Shown here: positions 1 through 5,675 of the stretch, piece by piece
How the letters are laid out: every line of letters begins with the position of its first letter
Numbering within the stretch: position 1 is the stretch's first letter
From: an uncultured Nannocystaceae bacterium
GTDB taxonomy: Bacteria; Myxococcota_A; Polyangia; Nannocystales; Nannocystaceae
Direction: 5' to 3'
Assembly: GCA_938084085.1 (NCBI GenBank)
Contig: CALKDV010000308.1
Coordinates: 1 to 5,917 of the forward strand
DNA: 5,917 nucleotides
Translations under genes and position numbers: made by a program
The notes under the pieces: model-generated
Told to the model about the DNA's origin: nothing
The model's input: only the letters and a program-made list of their open reading frames with translations
Database searches by the model: none

Positions 1-209
1 GGGCGCTCATCGTGTGTGGCGCCCGAGGGGCCGGTCGGGAGCAGGGTGGCCACGGCGCGTCGGCGCCAGCGGATGTCGGTGCCGAGGCTCATGAGGCGGT
101 TGGCGAGGTCGTACCCGTGGGAGATGTCCGAAAACATCGCCTGCACCTTCTTGCCGTGATCATCGATGGCGTTGACCGCCTCGGCGACGGGAGCGACTGC
201 GCGGCTCAT
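1..209 (-). CDS. menG: MenG/UbiE-type quinone C-methyltransferase (N-terminal part, cut by window edge)
   Basis: Only the first 69 codons are present; the reading frame is open to the window edge. The family uses S-adenosylmethionine to C-methylate the prenylated ring in the last step of menaquinone synthesis (or a middle step of ubiquinone synthesis). The visible part carries the family's N-terminal signature: MFSDISHGYDLANRLMSLG, then TDIRWRRRAV, at residues 25-54, with the conserved Tyr33-Asp34, Asn37, Ser41 and Trp48. The glycine-rich SAM-binding motif would follow just outside the window. The ATG at 209 is chosen because it overlaps the stop of the upstream polyprenyl synthase as ATGA and has a strong Shine-Dalgarno GGAGG (215-219) five bases ahead, so translation is probably coupled. 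A later ATG at codon 25 would cut away the conserved start. Its place behind a prenyl synthase fits quinone synthesis. Menaquinone rather than ubiquinone is inferred from the suspected myxobacterial host. Confidence 0.88.
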   Translation of the reverse strand, partial: MSRAVAPVAEAVNAIDDHGKKVQAMFSDISHGYDLANRLMSLGTDIRWRRRAVATLLPTGPSGATHDER

Positions 210-1222
210 CGATCCCTCCGGACCACCGCGCGGGCAAGGGACGCGAGGGCGTCGCGGGAGGGGGAGGAGGGCAGGGCGCGAAGTTCGATCTCCGCTTGTT
301 TCGCGTGGGAGGCGGCAACGTCGAGGGCGTGGTCGGTCGCGTCGGAGCGCGCCACATCGTCCACGAGTCGCGAGAGCGCGTCGTGGTCTGGTCGTCCGCC
401 GCTGAACGCCGCTTGCAACCTGGTGCGCAGGCTCAAGTCTCGCTCGCACGCGATGAGAAGAGGCAGCGTGATCTTGCCCTCTCGGAGGTCTTGGCCTCGC
501 GGCTTCCCGCTGGTGGACTCTGAGGATTGGTAGTCGATGACGTCGTCGGCGATCTGGAAGGCGAAGCCCACCTCCAGGCCAAACCGGTGCAGGGGGTGTC
601 GGTACTGAGGCTCCACCAGATTCGCCACAGCGCAGCTCCATGCGATCAGCGAGGCGGTCTTGCGCTCGATGACCGAGTAGTAGCGCTTGCGATCCAGGCT
701 CCAGTCGCCCGCGATGTCGAGCTGTGCTACCTCGCCCTCGGCCATGGCGGTCACCGTGTCGGACATGCTCTGGACAGCGCCGAGGTTCCCCGTCGCGGCC
801 ATGGCCTGCAGTCCACGAGCGAGGCAATAGTCGCCCGTGAGCACAGCCATCCCATTGCCGTATTGAAGGCGGGCGGCGGGGCGTCCGCGCCGCACATCCC
901 CCCCGTCGATGACGTCGTCATGTAACAGGGTCGCCGTGTGCAACAGCTCCGATACGGCCGCGACGACGATCCGTTCGGGGCCCTCGAACCCCGCGGCGCG
1001 CGCCGACAAGAGCGTCACAAGCGGCCGGAATCGCTTGCCGCCCGCGTCCGCCAGGTGGGCGCCGACGTTGGGGATCACCGCAATGGTCGAGTGCAACAGC
1101 CGCTTGAGCTCCACCTCGACCTCTCCGAGTTCGCGCGTGACGAGCTTCGTGGCTCGCGTCACGAGTTCGCGGGCGGGTTCATCGTTCGATGGGACGAATG
1201 CGTCGAGGGGGGAGTTAGGCAT
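206..1222 (-). CDS. Long-chain trans-polyprenyl diphosphate synthase (quinone side chain)
   Basis: This 338-residue protein of the FPP/GGPP synthase fold (IspB/HepT type) condenses isopentenyl diphosphate units onto an allylic primer to make the quinone tail. All family landmarks are visible: GGKRFRP at 61-67 (diphosphate binding), the first Asp-rich motif DDVID at 102-106, the second, also DDVID, at 226-230 after FQIA, and GKPRGQDLREGKITLP at 239-254. The residue five before the first Asp motif is Ala97. In this family a small side chain there, in place of an aromatic one, leaves the pocket open for long products; the exact chain length cannot be read. The C-terminus ends in the usual LASLARAVVRRDR. 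The ATG at 1222 has AAGGA (1228-1232) five bases upstream and overlaps the end of the regulator gene by eight bases; the stop overlaps the menG start as ATGA. Length is normal and nothing is missing. A GGPP synthase is less likely given menG next door. Confidence 0.92.
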   Translation of the reverse strand: MPNSPLDAFVPSNDEPARELVTRATKLVTRELGEVEVELKRLLHSTIAVIPNVGAHLADAGGKRFRPLVTLLSARAAGFEGPERIVVAAVSELLHTATLLHDDVIDGGDVRRGRPAARLQYGNGMAVLTGDYCLARGLQAMAATGNLGAVQSMSDTVTAMAEGEVAQLDIAGDWSLDRKRYYSVIERKTASLIAWSCAVANLVEPQYRHPLHRFGLEVGFAFQIADDVIDYQSSESTSGKPRGQDLREGKITLPLLIACERDLSLRTRLQAAFSGGRPDHDALSRLVDDVARSDATDHALDVAASHAKQAEIELRALPSSPSRDALASLARAVVRRDR

Positions 1223-1847
1223 GGGGTTCCTTTGCTGGGGAGGGTTGTGCGGGCGCGTCCCTGGGGGTGCTCCAAGCGCTTCGCCCGCGCCGCGGCCGGC
1301 CCCCCTTGTAGCGGGCGGCGCCGCGCGCGATGGCTTGCAAGATTGGGTTGATCGGCGCGAGTGAGATCACCGCCTCAAGCAGGTTCATCCCGGTCTCGAA
1401 GAAACGCAGCAGGTGGGCGAGTCGCGCCTTGGCAAAGCGGATGTCTTGGGTGTCGGGACCTCGTTTGAGCTCCTCCATGACAGCGTGGGCCTGCTCGATG
1501 GCGTCCTCCACCTCTTCACGCTCACGGCGCCGAATGACGGTGGTGATGAGCTTCCAAAAGTCGGTCTCCGCCTCAAGCTGTCGGCCCACTCGCCGCAACA
1601 CGCCCCACTCGACGAGGGAGGTGACGGTCATACTCGCGGAACCGGCGCTGATGGCGAGCCTGTCGCGGATCGTGCGTTGATCCAGGGGCGTCGGCGACAA
1701 AAACACCAGGCCAAAGATGCGGCCCTGGGTACGGGTGAACCCCCAAAAGTCGGCGATGTTCCCAAACACCTCCGCGATCCGCAGCTGGGCGGAGGCGAGG
1801 AGGTCCTCCGCGGGAGGGGGGCTCTGTTTGTTCGTAGGTTCGCTCAC
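1215..1847 (-). CDS. GbsR/MarR-type winged-helix transcriptional regulator
   Basis: This 210-residue predicted DNA-binding repressor heads the quinone operon. Residues 25-48 (AEVFGNIADFWGFTRTQGRI...) lead into a winged helix-turn-helix at about 42-87: GLVFLSPTPLDQRTIRDRLAISAGSASMTVTSLVEWGVLRRV. The recognition helix is near SAGSASMTVTSLVEW. The following EAETDFWKLI (92-101) is typical of GbsR-like proteins (the choline/betaine-responsive branch of MarR). A charged, probably coiled helix (RRREREEVEDAIEQA, 106-120) and a helical C-terminal part follow, likely for dimerisation. Two oddities: the beta-wing between RRV and EAETD is only four or five residues, shorter than I expect for the family, and the last 30 residues are Pro/Ala-rich with a basic patch (KGGRPRRGR). 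The start is GTG at 1847; an in-frame TGA lies only five codons upstream, so no longer start exists. The Shine-Dalgarno is weak. A perfect inverted repeat sits just upstream, suggesting self-repression. The effector is unknown. Confidence 0.82.
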   Translation of the reverse strand: MSEPTNKQSPPPAEDLLASAQLRIAEVFGNIADFWGFTRTQGRIFGLVFLSPTPLDQRTIRDRLAISAGSASMTVTSLVEWGVLRRVGRQLEAETDFWKLITTVIRRREREEVEDAIEQAHAVMEELKRGPDTQDIRFAKARLAHLLRFFETGMNLLEAVISLAPINPILQAIARGAARYKGGRPRRGRSAWSTPRDAPAQPSPAKEPHA

Positions 1848-1858
1848 AGTGGCTGGCT

Positions 1859-1874
1859 TTCAAATCAATTTGAA
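1859..1874. promoter_or_regulatory. Candidate operator: perfect 16-base inverted repeat
   Basis: TTCAAATCAATTTGAA consists of two perfect 7-base arms (TTCAAAT and ATTTGAA) around a two-base centre. It is a conspicuous AT-rich island in very GC-rich DNA. It ends 11 bases before the GTG start of the winged-helix regulator and lies at about +6 to +21 of the predicted transcript. Length and symmetry match what MarR-superfamily dimers usually bind. That the neighbouring regulator is the binder is inference. Confidence 0.6.
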
Positions 1875-1886
1875 GCGTCCAGGGCG

Positions 1887-1915
1887 GGAATAGTCGGTCC
1901 TCGCGACTGTGTCAA
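1887..1915 (-). promoter_or_regulatory. Candidate sigma-70-type promoter of the regulator-prenyl synthase-menG operon
   Basis: On the minus strand a perfect -35 hexamer TTGACA (1915-1910) is followed by exactly 17 bases and then TATTCC (1892-1887), a partial -10 match (three of six). Predicted transcription would start near 1880, giving a leader of about 33 bases to the GTG at 1847, with the inverted repeat at 1859-1874 inside it. The -35 box and spacing are convincing; the -10 box is only moderate. Confidence 0.5.
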
Positions 1916-1996
1916 CGTGTCTTTTTGAGGGTATGGGGGCGTGATTTCCAGGGAAGAACCGGAGGCGAAGTCGGGTATTCTACACTCGCAGGATCG

Positions 1997-2001
1997 GGAG
2001 G
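1997..2001 (+). promoter_or_regulatory. Ribosome binding site deciding a TTG start of the protease
   Basis: GGAGG, inside GGGAGGG, lies five bases before TTG at 2007 and is the best Shine-Dalgarno in this leader. The later in-frame ATG at 2034 has none (its upstream bases read CTACCGAAC). The earlier GTG at 1941 has only GAGGG about ten bases away. The start therefore probably is TTG at 2007. Confidence 0.5.
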
Positions 2002-2006
2002 GTTCG

Positions 2007-3503
2007 TTGGCGATCTCAGACAAACTACCGAACATGTTGTACGCGCTCATTGGCACCCTCGTCGGGGGAGCGGCCGTGATCGCGGCGTCGGACGCGGGGG
2101 GGGGCGCGCCTCGGGGAGAGGCCACGCCGGCGGCGGAGCTACGCGTGACCGGGAAATATGCGGACCGCGGGATCGACGCGAGACACACGGAGTCTGCGCC
2201 CACCAGCGCACCTACACCCGCAGGGCGTGGCGCCGAGCACGGCGCGCTCGAGCAGGCCGTGGAGAGAACCAAGGAGACGGTCGTCATGCTCGACGTCCTT
2301 GGCAATTTGAGCGGGGCGGGCGTGGTGATCGACGCCTCGGGAATCGTGTTGACGAACTATCACGTGGTGGCGCCGCTGCTCGGGGTGGATCCCAGGCAAG
2401 AAGGGAGCGACGGGCGCTTGTCGGTTCGTTTTCGGGATGGACGCACGGTGCAAGCGGAGATCGTCGCGGCCGATGGGACCGAGGACCTCGCCTTGCTGCG
2501 GCTGACGGTGCCGGCAGGGGATAAAGTTTCGGCCGCCGCCATGGGTAGCTCGTCAAAGCTCGAGGTGGGACAGGCGGTCTACGCCGTCGGGTGCCCCGTG
2601 GGGCTCGAGCACACCGTGTCCTCGGGAATCATCTCTGCGGTGGATCGGGCGGGCGTGCTCTCCAACCGAGAGGTGCCGGTGATCCAGCTCGGCGCGAGCA
2701 TCAACTTGGGAGACTCGGGTGGCCCGTTGTTCGCCCTCGACGGCACGCTCGTGGGGATCACGACGGCGCGCGCGCGCGAGGCCCAGGGGATCGCCTTTGC
2801 GATTCCCATCGATCGGGTCCGGTCCTTTCTTCGCGCCCTCAAAGAAGGGGACGCGCCCAAGCTCGGCTACGTGGGCATGGAGTTGCGCCCCGAGGTAGAT
2901 GTGGCCTCGGCCTTGAGGGACTCCGGCTACATCACCGGAGTGGCGGTGGGAGATGTTGGGGCCGATGCCCCCGCGACGAGGGCCGGCGTCCGCTCGGGTG
3001 ACGTGATCGTCGCGCTGCGAGGCCGGCGGTTCGACGAGCTCGGGTCAGGCGCCGGAGGGCGGTTTGAAGCGGCGCGCCTGCTTCAAAAGACCGTCCACGC
3101 CATGCTGCCCGGGGAGTCGGTCGCGCTCACGGCGGTGCGCGCGGGGACCTCACTGGAGGCGGTGCTCGTGGCGGAGACCGTGGTGGATCGGCGCGGCGTG
3201 GTGCTGGCCATGGGCACACAGATACTCGGGCTCGTTTTTGATCCCGCGCAGCGAGAGGCGCGGGTGTCGAGCCTCGCTGCCCGCGGCCCCCTCTCGAAGG
3301 TCCGAGGCGCGCAGGCGCTGGTGGGAGCGCGGTTGGTGCGACTCGCGGGACGGCCGATCGCGGATCTCGAGCAGCTCGTGGCGTATCTCCCGTCGCTGAT
3401 CCAGTTCGCAGACTCGGGCCGCGAGCGGAGAATCTCGGCGGTCTTCAAGCTCCGGGATGGCTCGGTCGTGCTGACGGAGTTGGCGTTAAATCGCGCGCCC
3501 TAG
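2007..3503 (+). CDS. Membrane-anchored HtrA/DegS-like serine protease with PDZ domain(s)
   Basis: This trypsin-like envelope protease is probably anchored in the inner membrane with its catalytic part in the periplasm. With the TTG start it has 498 residues. Residues 10-28 (MLYALIGTLVGGAAVIAAS) form one hydrophobic segment with no clear cleavage site, so an anchor is more likely than a cleaved signal. A low-complexity linker of about 60 residues follows. The protease domain (about 92-278) shows the full triad: His119 in TNYHVV, Asp160 in EDLALLRL and Ser237 in NLGDSGGPL. Most HtrA proteins have NPGNSGGPL at the last site; here Pro and Asn are replaced by Leu and Asp, as in classical trypsins (GDSGGP). 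A PDZ domain (about 288-390) contains GYVGMELRP and AGVRSGDVIVALRGRRF. A weaker second PDZ-like part (about 398-495) includes ALVGARLVRLAGRPIADLEQLVAYL. These proteases cleave misfolded or signal proteins; the substrate is unknown. It is divergent from the quinone operon. Alternative starts are GTG 1941 and ATG 2034. Confidence 0.88.
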   Translation: MAISDKLPNMLYALIGTLVGGAAVIAASDAGGGAPRGEATPAAELRVTGKYADRGIDARHTESAPTSAPTPAGRGAEHGALEQAVERTKETVVMLDVLGNLSGAGVVIDASGIVLTNYHVVAPLLGVDPRQEGSDGRLSVRFRDGRTVQAEIVAADGTEDLALLRLTVPAGDKVSAAAMGSSSKLEVGQAVYAVGCPVGLEHTVSSGIISAVDRAGVLSNREVPVIQLGASINLGDSGGPLFALDGTLVGITTARAREAQGIAFAIPIDRVRSFLRALKEGDAPKLGYVGMELRPEVDVASALRDSGYITGVAVGDVGADAPATRAGVRSGDVIVALRGRRFDELGSGAGGRFEAARLLQKTVHAMLPGESVALTAVRAGTSLEAVLVAETVVDRRGVVLAMGTQILGLVFDPAQREARVSSLAARGPLSKVRGAQALVGARLVRLAGRPIADLEQLVAYLPSLIQFADSGRERRISAVFKLRDGSVVLTELALNRAP

Positions 3504-3511
3504 GGGAGAGG

Positions 3512-4363
3512 TCACGGCGTCGGCGTGAAGGAGACGTGGATGGCGTCTTGTGAGAATAAGTTCGCGAGCACCGCGCGCCCGCACGCGTCCTCGGTGGACG
3601 TGGAGGGGTCGACGCCGTCGAGGACCGTCGCCAGCGCGCGGGTGATGGTGATGTCCCACGCGGTGTTCTCAACGGATGCCGTCGACGACAGCCACGCGGA
3701 TCTCAAGGGGAGGACCGCGCCGACTGGGGCATCCGTCGTGCAGGAGAATTCGACCCACGCGTCCGAAGACGGGAGGCGGTAACGACCACCCAGGGAGACG
3801 GTGGCGCCGAGGAGGTGGGGGGCCAGGTCGAGATTAATAGTGGCCTCGTCTGCGCGCGCGCCCAGCAGATGAACGCCGCAGTATCGCTGCTCGGCGAAGC
3901 TCGCGTCGCCGAGGTTAAACGAACGGCCCGGGCTCAGCGCGGTCGCGACGGGCGTCGCGAGGGTAGATCCGTCCGGGACGTCGTCGTGCCCCGCCTGGGC
4001 CGCACGGATTCCGGGCAACGAGCGCCTGCCGCTCGGGGCGGCCGCGTCCTCGCACGGGATCAATGCCGCGCTGTAGTGGACCCACCAGGCGCGGTCCACC
4101 TCGAACTCGACGCCGAGATCGTACACGCCGGCGAACCCTTCCTCGCCAAAGGCGTCGCCGTCGTCCACCGTGTGGGCGATCCAGCGGACCGCGTCCGCGC
4201 GCAGCTGCACCTCGTCTTCTGCGCCGGCGTCCTGTTCACCATCCAACGCCGCACCGCAGGCGGGGAGGAGCCCCATGAAGAGGGCGCAAAGGGTCCCGGT
4301 CGTCCGCGAGCGTCGAGACCGTGAGGGGAAGCACCGGATGGAGGTGGGGGTGATGGGGGACAT
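3512..4363 (-). CDS. Predicted lipoprotein of unknown function, four mature cysteines
   Basis: I do not recognise this family. The frame is open from 4546, but the ATG at 4363 is preferred because it puts an export signal at the N-terminus: a basic n-region (SIRCFPSRSRRSRTTG), a short hydrophobic stretch (TLCALFMGL) and the lipobox LPAC with the lipidated Cys36. No good Shine-Dalgarno is seen. The 283-residue product continues with an acidic linker (GEQDAGAEDE) and then a mostly beta-looking region with motifs RWIAHTVDDGDAFG, WWVHYSAALIPCED, FNLGDASFAEQRYCGVHLLGARAD and DAWVEFSCTTDAP. The mature part has four further cysteines (104, 162, 208, 261), an even number that would allow two disulfides, and several His residues (64, 96, 165). 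The alternation of a WxHYS strand and a YCGVH strand faintly recalls small secreted metal-binding beta-sandwich proteins, but I cannot support that. It is divergent from the YHYH lipoprotein gene and convergent with the protease, eight bases separating the two stops. Confidence 0.7.
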   Translation of the reverse strand: MSPITPTSIRCFPSRSRRSRTTGTLCALFMGLLPACGAALDGEQDAGAEDEVQLRADAVRWIAHTVDDGDAFGEEGFAGVYDLGVEFEVDRAWWVHYSAALIPCEDAAAPSGRRSLPGIRAAQAGHDDVPDGSTLATPVATALSPGRSFNLGDASFAEQRYCGVHLLGARADEATINLDLAPHLLGATVSLGGRYRLPSSDAWVEFSCTTDAPVGAVLPLRSAWLSSTASVENTAWDITITRALATVLDGVDPSTSTEDACGRAVLANLFSQDAIHVSFTPTP

Positions 4364-4427
4364 GGGCCAGGGAATGCTCGAGCGTTTCACGGCGGTCGTG
4401 TCCACGGGGTGTTGCGGGGGTAAAGCG

Positions 4428-4456
4428 GGTGTAAATGCTCGAAATGGGGCTTTCAA
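4428..4456 (-). promoter_or_regulatory. Weak candidate promoter for the minus-strand lipoprotein
   Basis: Reading the minus strand, TTGAAA (4456-4451) is followed by 17 bases and TACACC (4433-4428). This is a fair -35 and a poor -10 (three of six matches). It would start transcription near 4421, about 58 bases before the ATG at 4363. It lies in the 186-base divergent space between two lipoprotein genes. No better match was found there. Confidence 0.22.
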
Positions 4457-4500
4457 GGGGGGGCGGCGTCGGGATACACCAGACCCCAGTAAGGGCTGTG

Positions 4501-4512
4501 ACCGCGCGCGGT
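4501..4512. repeat. Perfect 12-base palindrome upstream of the YHYH gene
   Basis: ACCGCGCGCGGT is its own reverse complement and ends 37 bases before the ATG of the YHYH lipoprotein gene. Position suits an operator or a short hairpin in the leader. Because the DNA is very GC-rich, alternating CG runs arise by chance, so functional meaning is uncertain. Confidence 0.3.
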
Positions 4513-4549
4513 GGACGGCCGATCTCCCACCAATCTCCAAAGACACATC

Positions 4550-5620
4550 ATGACGACACGAACGATGACATTGATCGCGCTCTGTGCGGTCGGGCTGACC
4601 GGCTGCGCGGAGGATGCAACGGGCGCGGACGGAAGCGGGGGTGCCGAGGGGACCGACTCAACGGCGGGTGACGGCGACGGCGACATGGACGCGGGGACCT
4701 CTGGCGGCGACGGGGACGGCGACATGGCCGCGTGTCCCGACGACGTGTTCCTCGACGTGAGCCAATCGCCGGGTGCAGGTCCGGGCTATCCCGCACCCAG
4801 CTTGGAGGTGGCGTGTTCGGACACGGAGCTCATCGTGAACAGCAATACGATTCCGCACTACACGTTCGTGCCGATCACGCCGAACGCCCTGGTCGAGGCC
4901 AACGTGGAGTATCGGGTGCCCCTCTTTCCGGAGGTCGCGCCGGCGCCGACGGAGATCCCGCTGTTGGGAGTCGTCGGATTCGCCGTGAACGGGCTGCCGT
5001 TCTTCGGCGCGAACGAGGGGGCGTTTCCCGATCCCTACGGAGACCCTGTCTACAACGACATCATGGATGAGTGCCTTGGGCACACCGCCAACACCTACCA
5101 CTATCACGCGCTCGTCCAAAAATGTCTCGTGCAGGCGGGGCTCGTCGCGGAGCCGTGGCTCAACGGCGACCCCGATCCCACGCAGGCCTCCCCGGTCGTG
5201 GGCTTTGCCATGGATGGGTTCCCCGTCTACGGCAGCTACGGTTGCGCCGACGCCGACTGCTCAGGCGTGGTCGAATATCAAAGCGGCTGGGTGCAGGTGG
5301 GCGACCCGTCCACCTACGCGTGGGACAACTACGAGTACATGGCGAGCGCTGAGCCCACGGTCCTGGATCAATGCAATGGCCACGTGGGCCCCAGCGGCGA
5401 CTATCACTATCACGCGACCACGGGCTTCCCCTACATTTTGGGCTGCTACGCCGGGACCCCAGCGAACGGCGCGGGCGGTGATGGCGGCGGCGGTGACGAT
5501 GGTGGCATGAACCCGGGAGACCCGCCGCCGTGCGCGCCCGGGCAGACCTCCATGTGCTGCGGGGATGGCGTGTGTGACGGACCCGAGACCGTCGACAACT
5601 GCGCGGAAGACTGCGCCTAG
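4550..5620 (+). CDS. YHYH-domain lipoprotein with C-terminal Cys-rich module
   Basis: This 356-residue exported lipoprotein carries a YHYH domain, a family of unknown biochemical function named for its repeated Tyr-His pairs; metal binding is a reasonable guess only. The ATG at 4550 gives a short signal MTTRTMTLIALCAVGLTGC with lipobox LTGC and lipid Cys19; the Shine-Dalgarno is weak. Residues 20-60 are a Gly/Asp linker with GDGDGDM twice. The domain spans about 62-303 in two related halves: GFAVNGLPFFG (143-153) with CLGHTANTYHYH (175-186), and GFAMDGFPVYG (218-228) with CNGHVGPSGDYHYH (275-288), then FPYILGCYAG. Both halves keep Cys, Gly-His and YHYH. A Gly/Asp-rich spacer (307-326) leads to CCGDGVCDGPETVDNCAEDC (336-355), a Cys-rich end motif I associate with myxobacterial secreted proteins. 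It is divergent from the unknown lipoprotein, and another lipoprotein gene follows 55 bases downstream. The domain call is secure; role and ligand are not. Confidence 0.86.
   Translation: MTTRTMTLIALCAVGLTGCAEDATGADGSGGAEGTDSTAGDGDGDMDAGTSGGDGDGDMAACPDDVFLDVSQSPGAGPGYPAPSLEVACSDTELIVNSNTIPHYTFVPITPNALVEANVEYRVPLFPEVAPAPTEIPLLGVVGFAVNGLPFFGANEGAFPDPYGDPVYNDIMDECLGHTANTYHYHALVQKCLVQAGLVAEPWLNGDPDPTQASPVVGFAMDGFPVYGSYGCADADCSGVVEYQSGWVQVGDPSTYAWDNYEYMASAEPTVLDQCNGHVGPSGDYHYHATTGFPYILGCYAGTPANGAGGDGGGGDDGGMNPGDPPPCAPGQTSMCCGDGVCDGPETVDNCAEDCA
4677..4732 (+). repeat. Duplicated Gly-Asp linker motif (GDGDGDM twice)
   Basis: Within the YHYH gene the peptide GDGDGDM occurs twice (residues 41-47 and 54-60 by inspection, give or take one), coded by GACGGCGACGGCGACATG and the near-identical GACGGGGACGGCGACATG. 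The spacer peptide between them is DAGTSG. This acidic, flexible tether holds the folded domain away from the lipid anchor. Similarity at DNA level suggests slippage or local duplication. Confidence 0.6.
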
Positions 5621-5675
5621 GTCGCTCGCCGGAGAGGAACCGAGCGCCGGTCTCATCGTTGTCGTATGCTCACCC

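Noticed and set aside
12..533. Open frame of 173 codons on the plus strand
   Set aside because: It lies antisense to menG and the prenyl synthase, both with clear family motifs. Long antisense frames are expected in GC-rich DNA, and the protein is Arg/Ala-rich without any motif.
1573..1863. Frameshift in the regulator (overlapping minus-strand frame from a TTG at 1863)
   Set aside because: The alternative frame gives a motif-free Arg/Pro-rich peptide, while the GTG 1847 frame carries the whole winged helix without interruption.
1413..1928. Plus-strand frame of 171 codons opposite the regulator
   Set aside because: It is a shadow of the winged-helix gene. It has no domain, and it covers the operator and promoter of the minus-strand operon.
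3504..3511. Bidirectional terminator between the convergent protease and lipoprotein genes
   Set aside because: Only eight bases separate the stops, and I see no hairpin with a T-run at either gene end.
4364..4546. Longer N-terminus (61 extra residues) for the minus-strand lipoprotein
   Set aside because: The added part is Pro/Arg-rich with no motif and would bury the signal peptide and lipobox inside the protein. It would also start only four bases from the YHYH start codon.
5623..5646. Possible terminator hairpin after the YHYH gene (CGCTCG and CGAGCG arms)
   Set aside because: The stem is only six pairs with a 12-base loop and no T-run follows, so chance is a sufficient explanation in GC-rich DNA.
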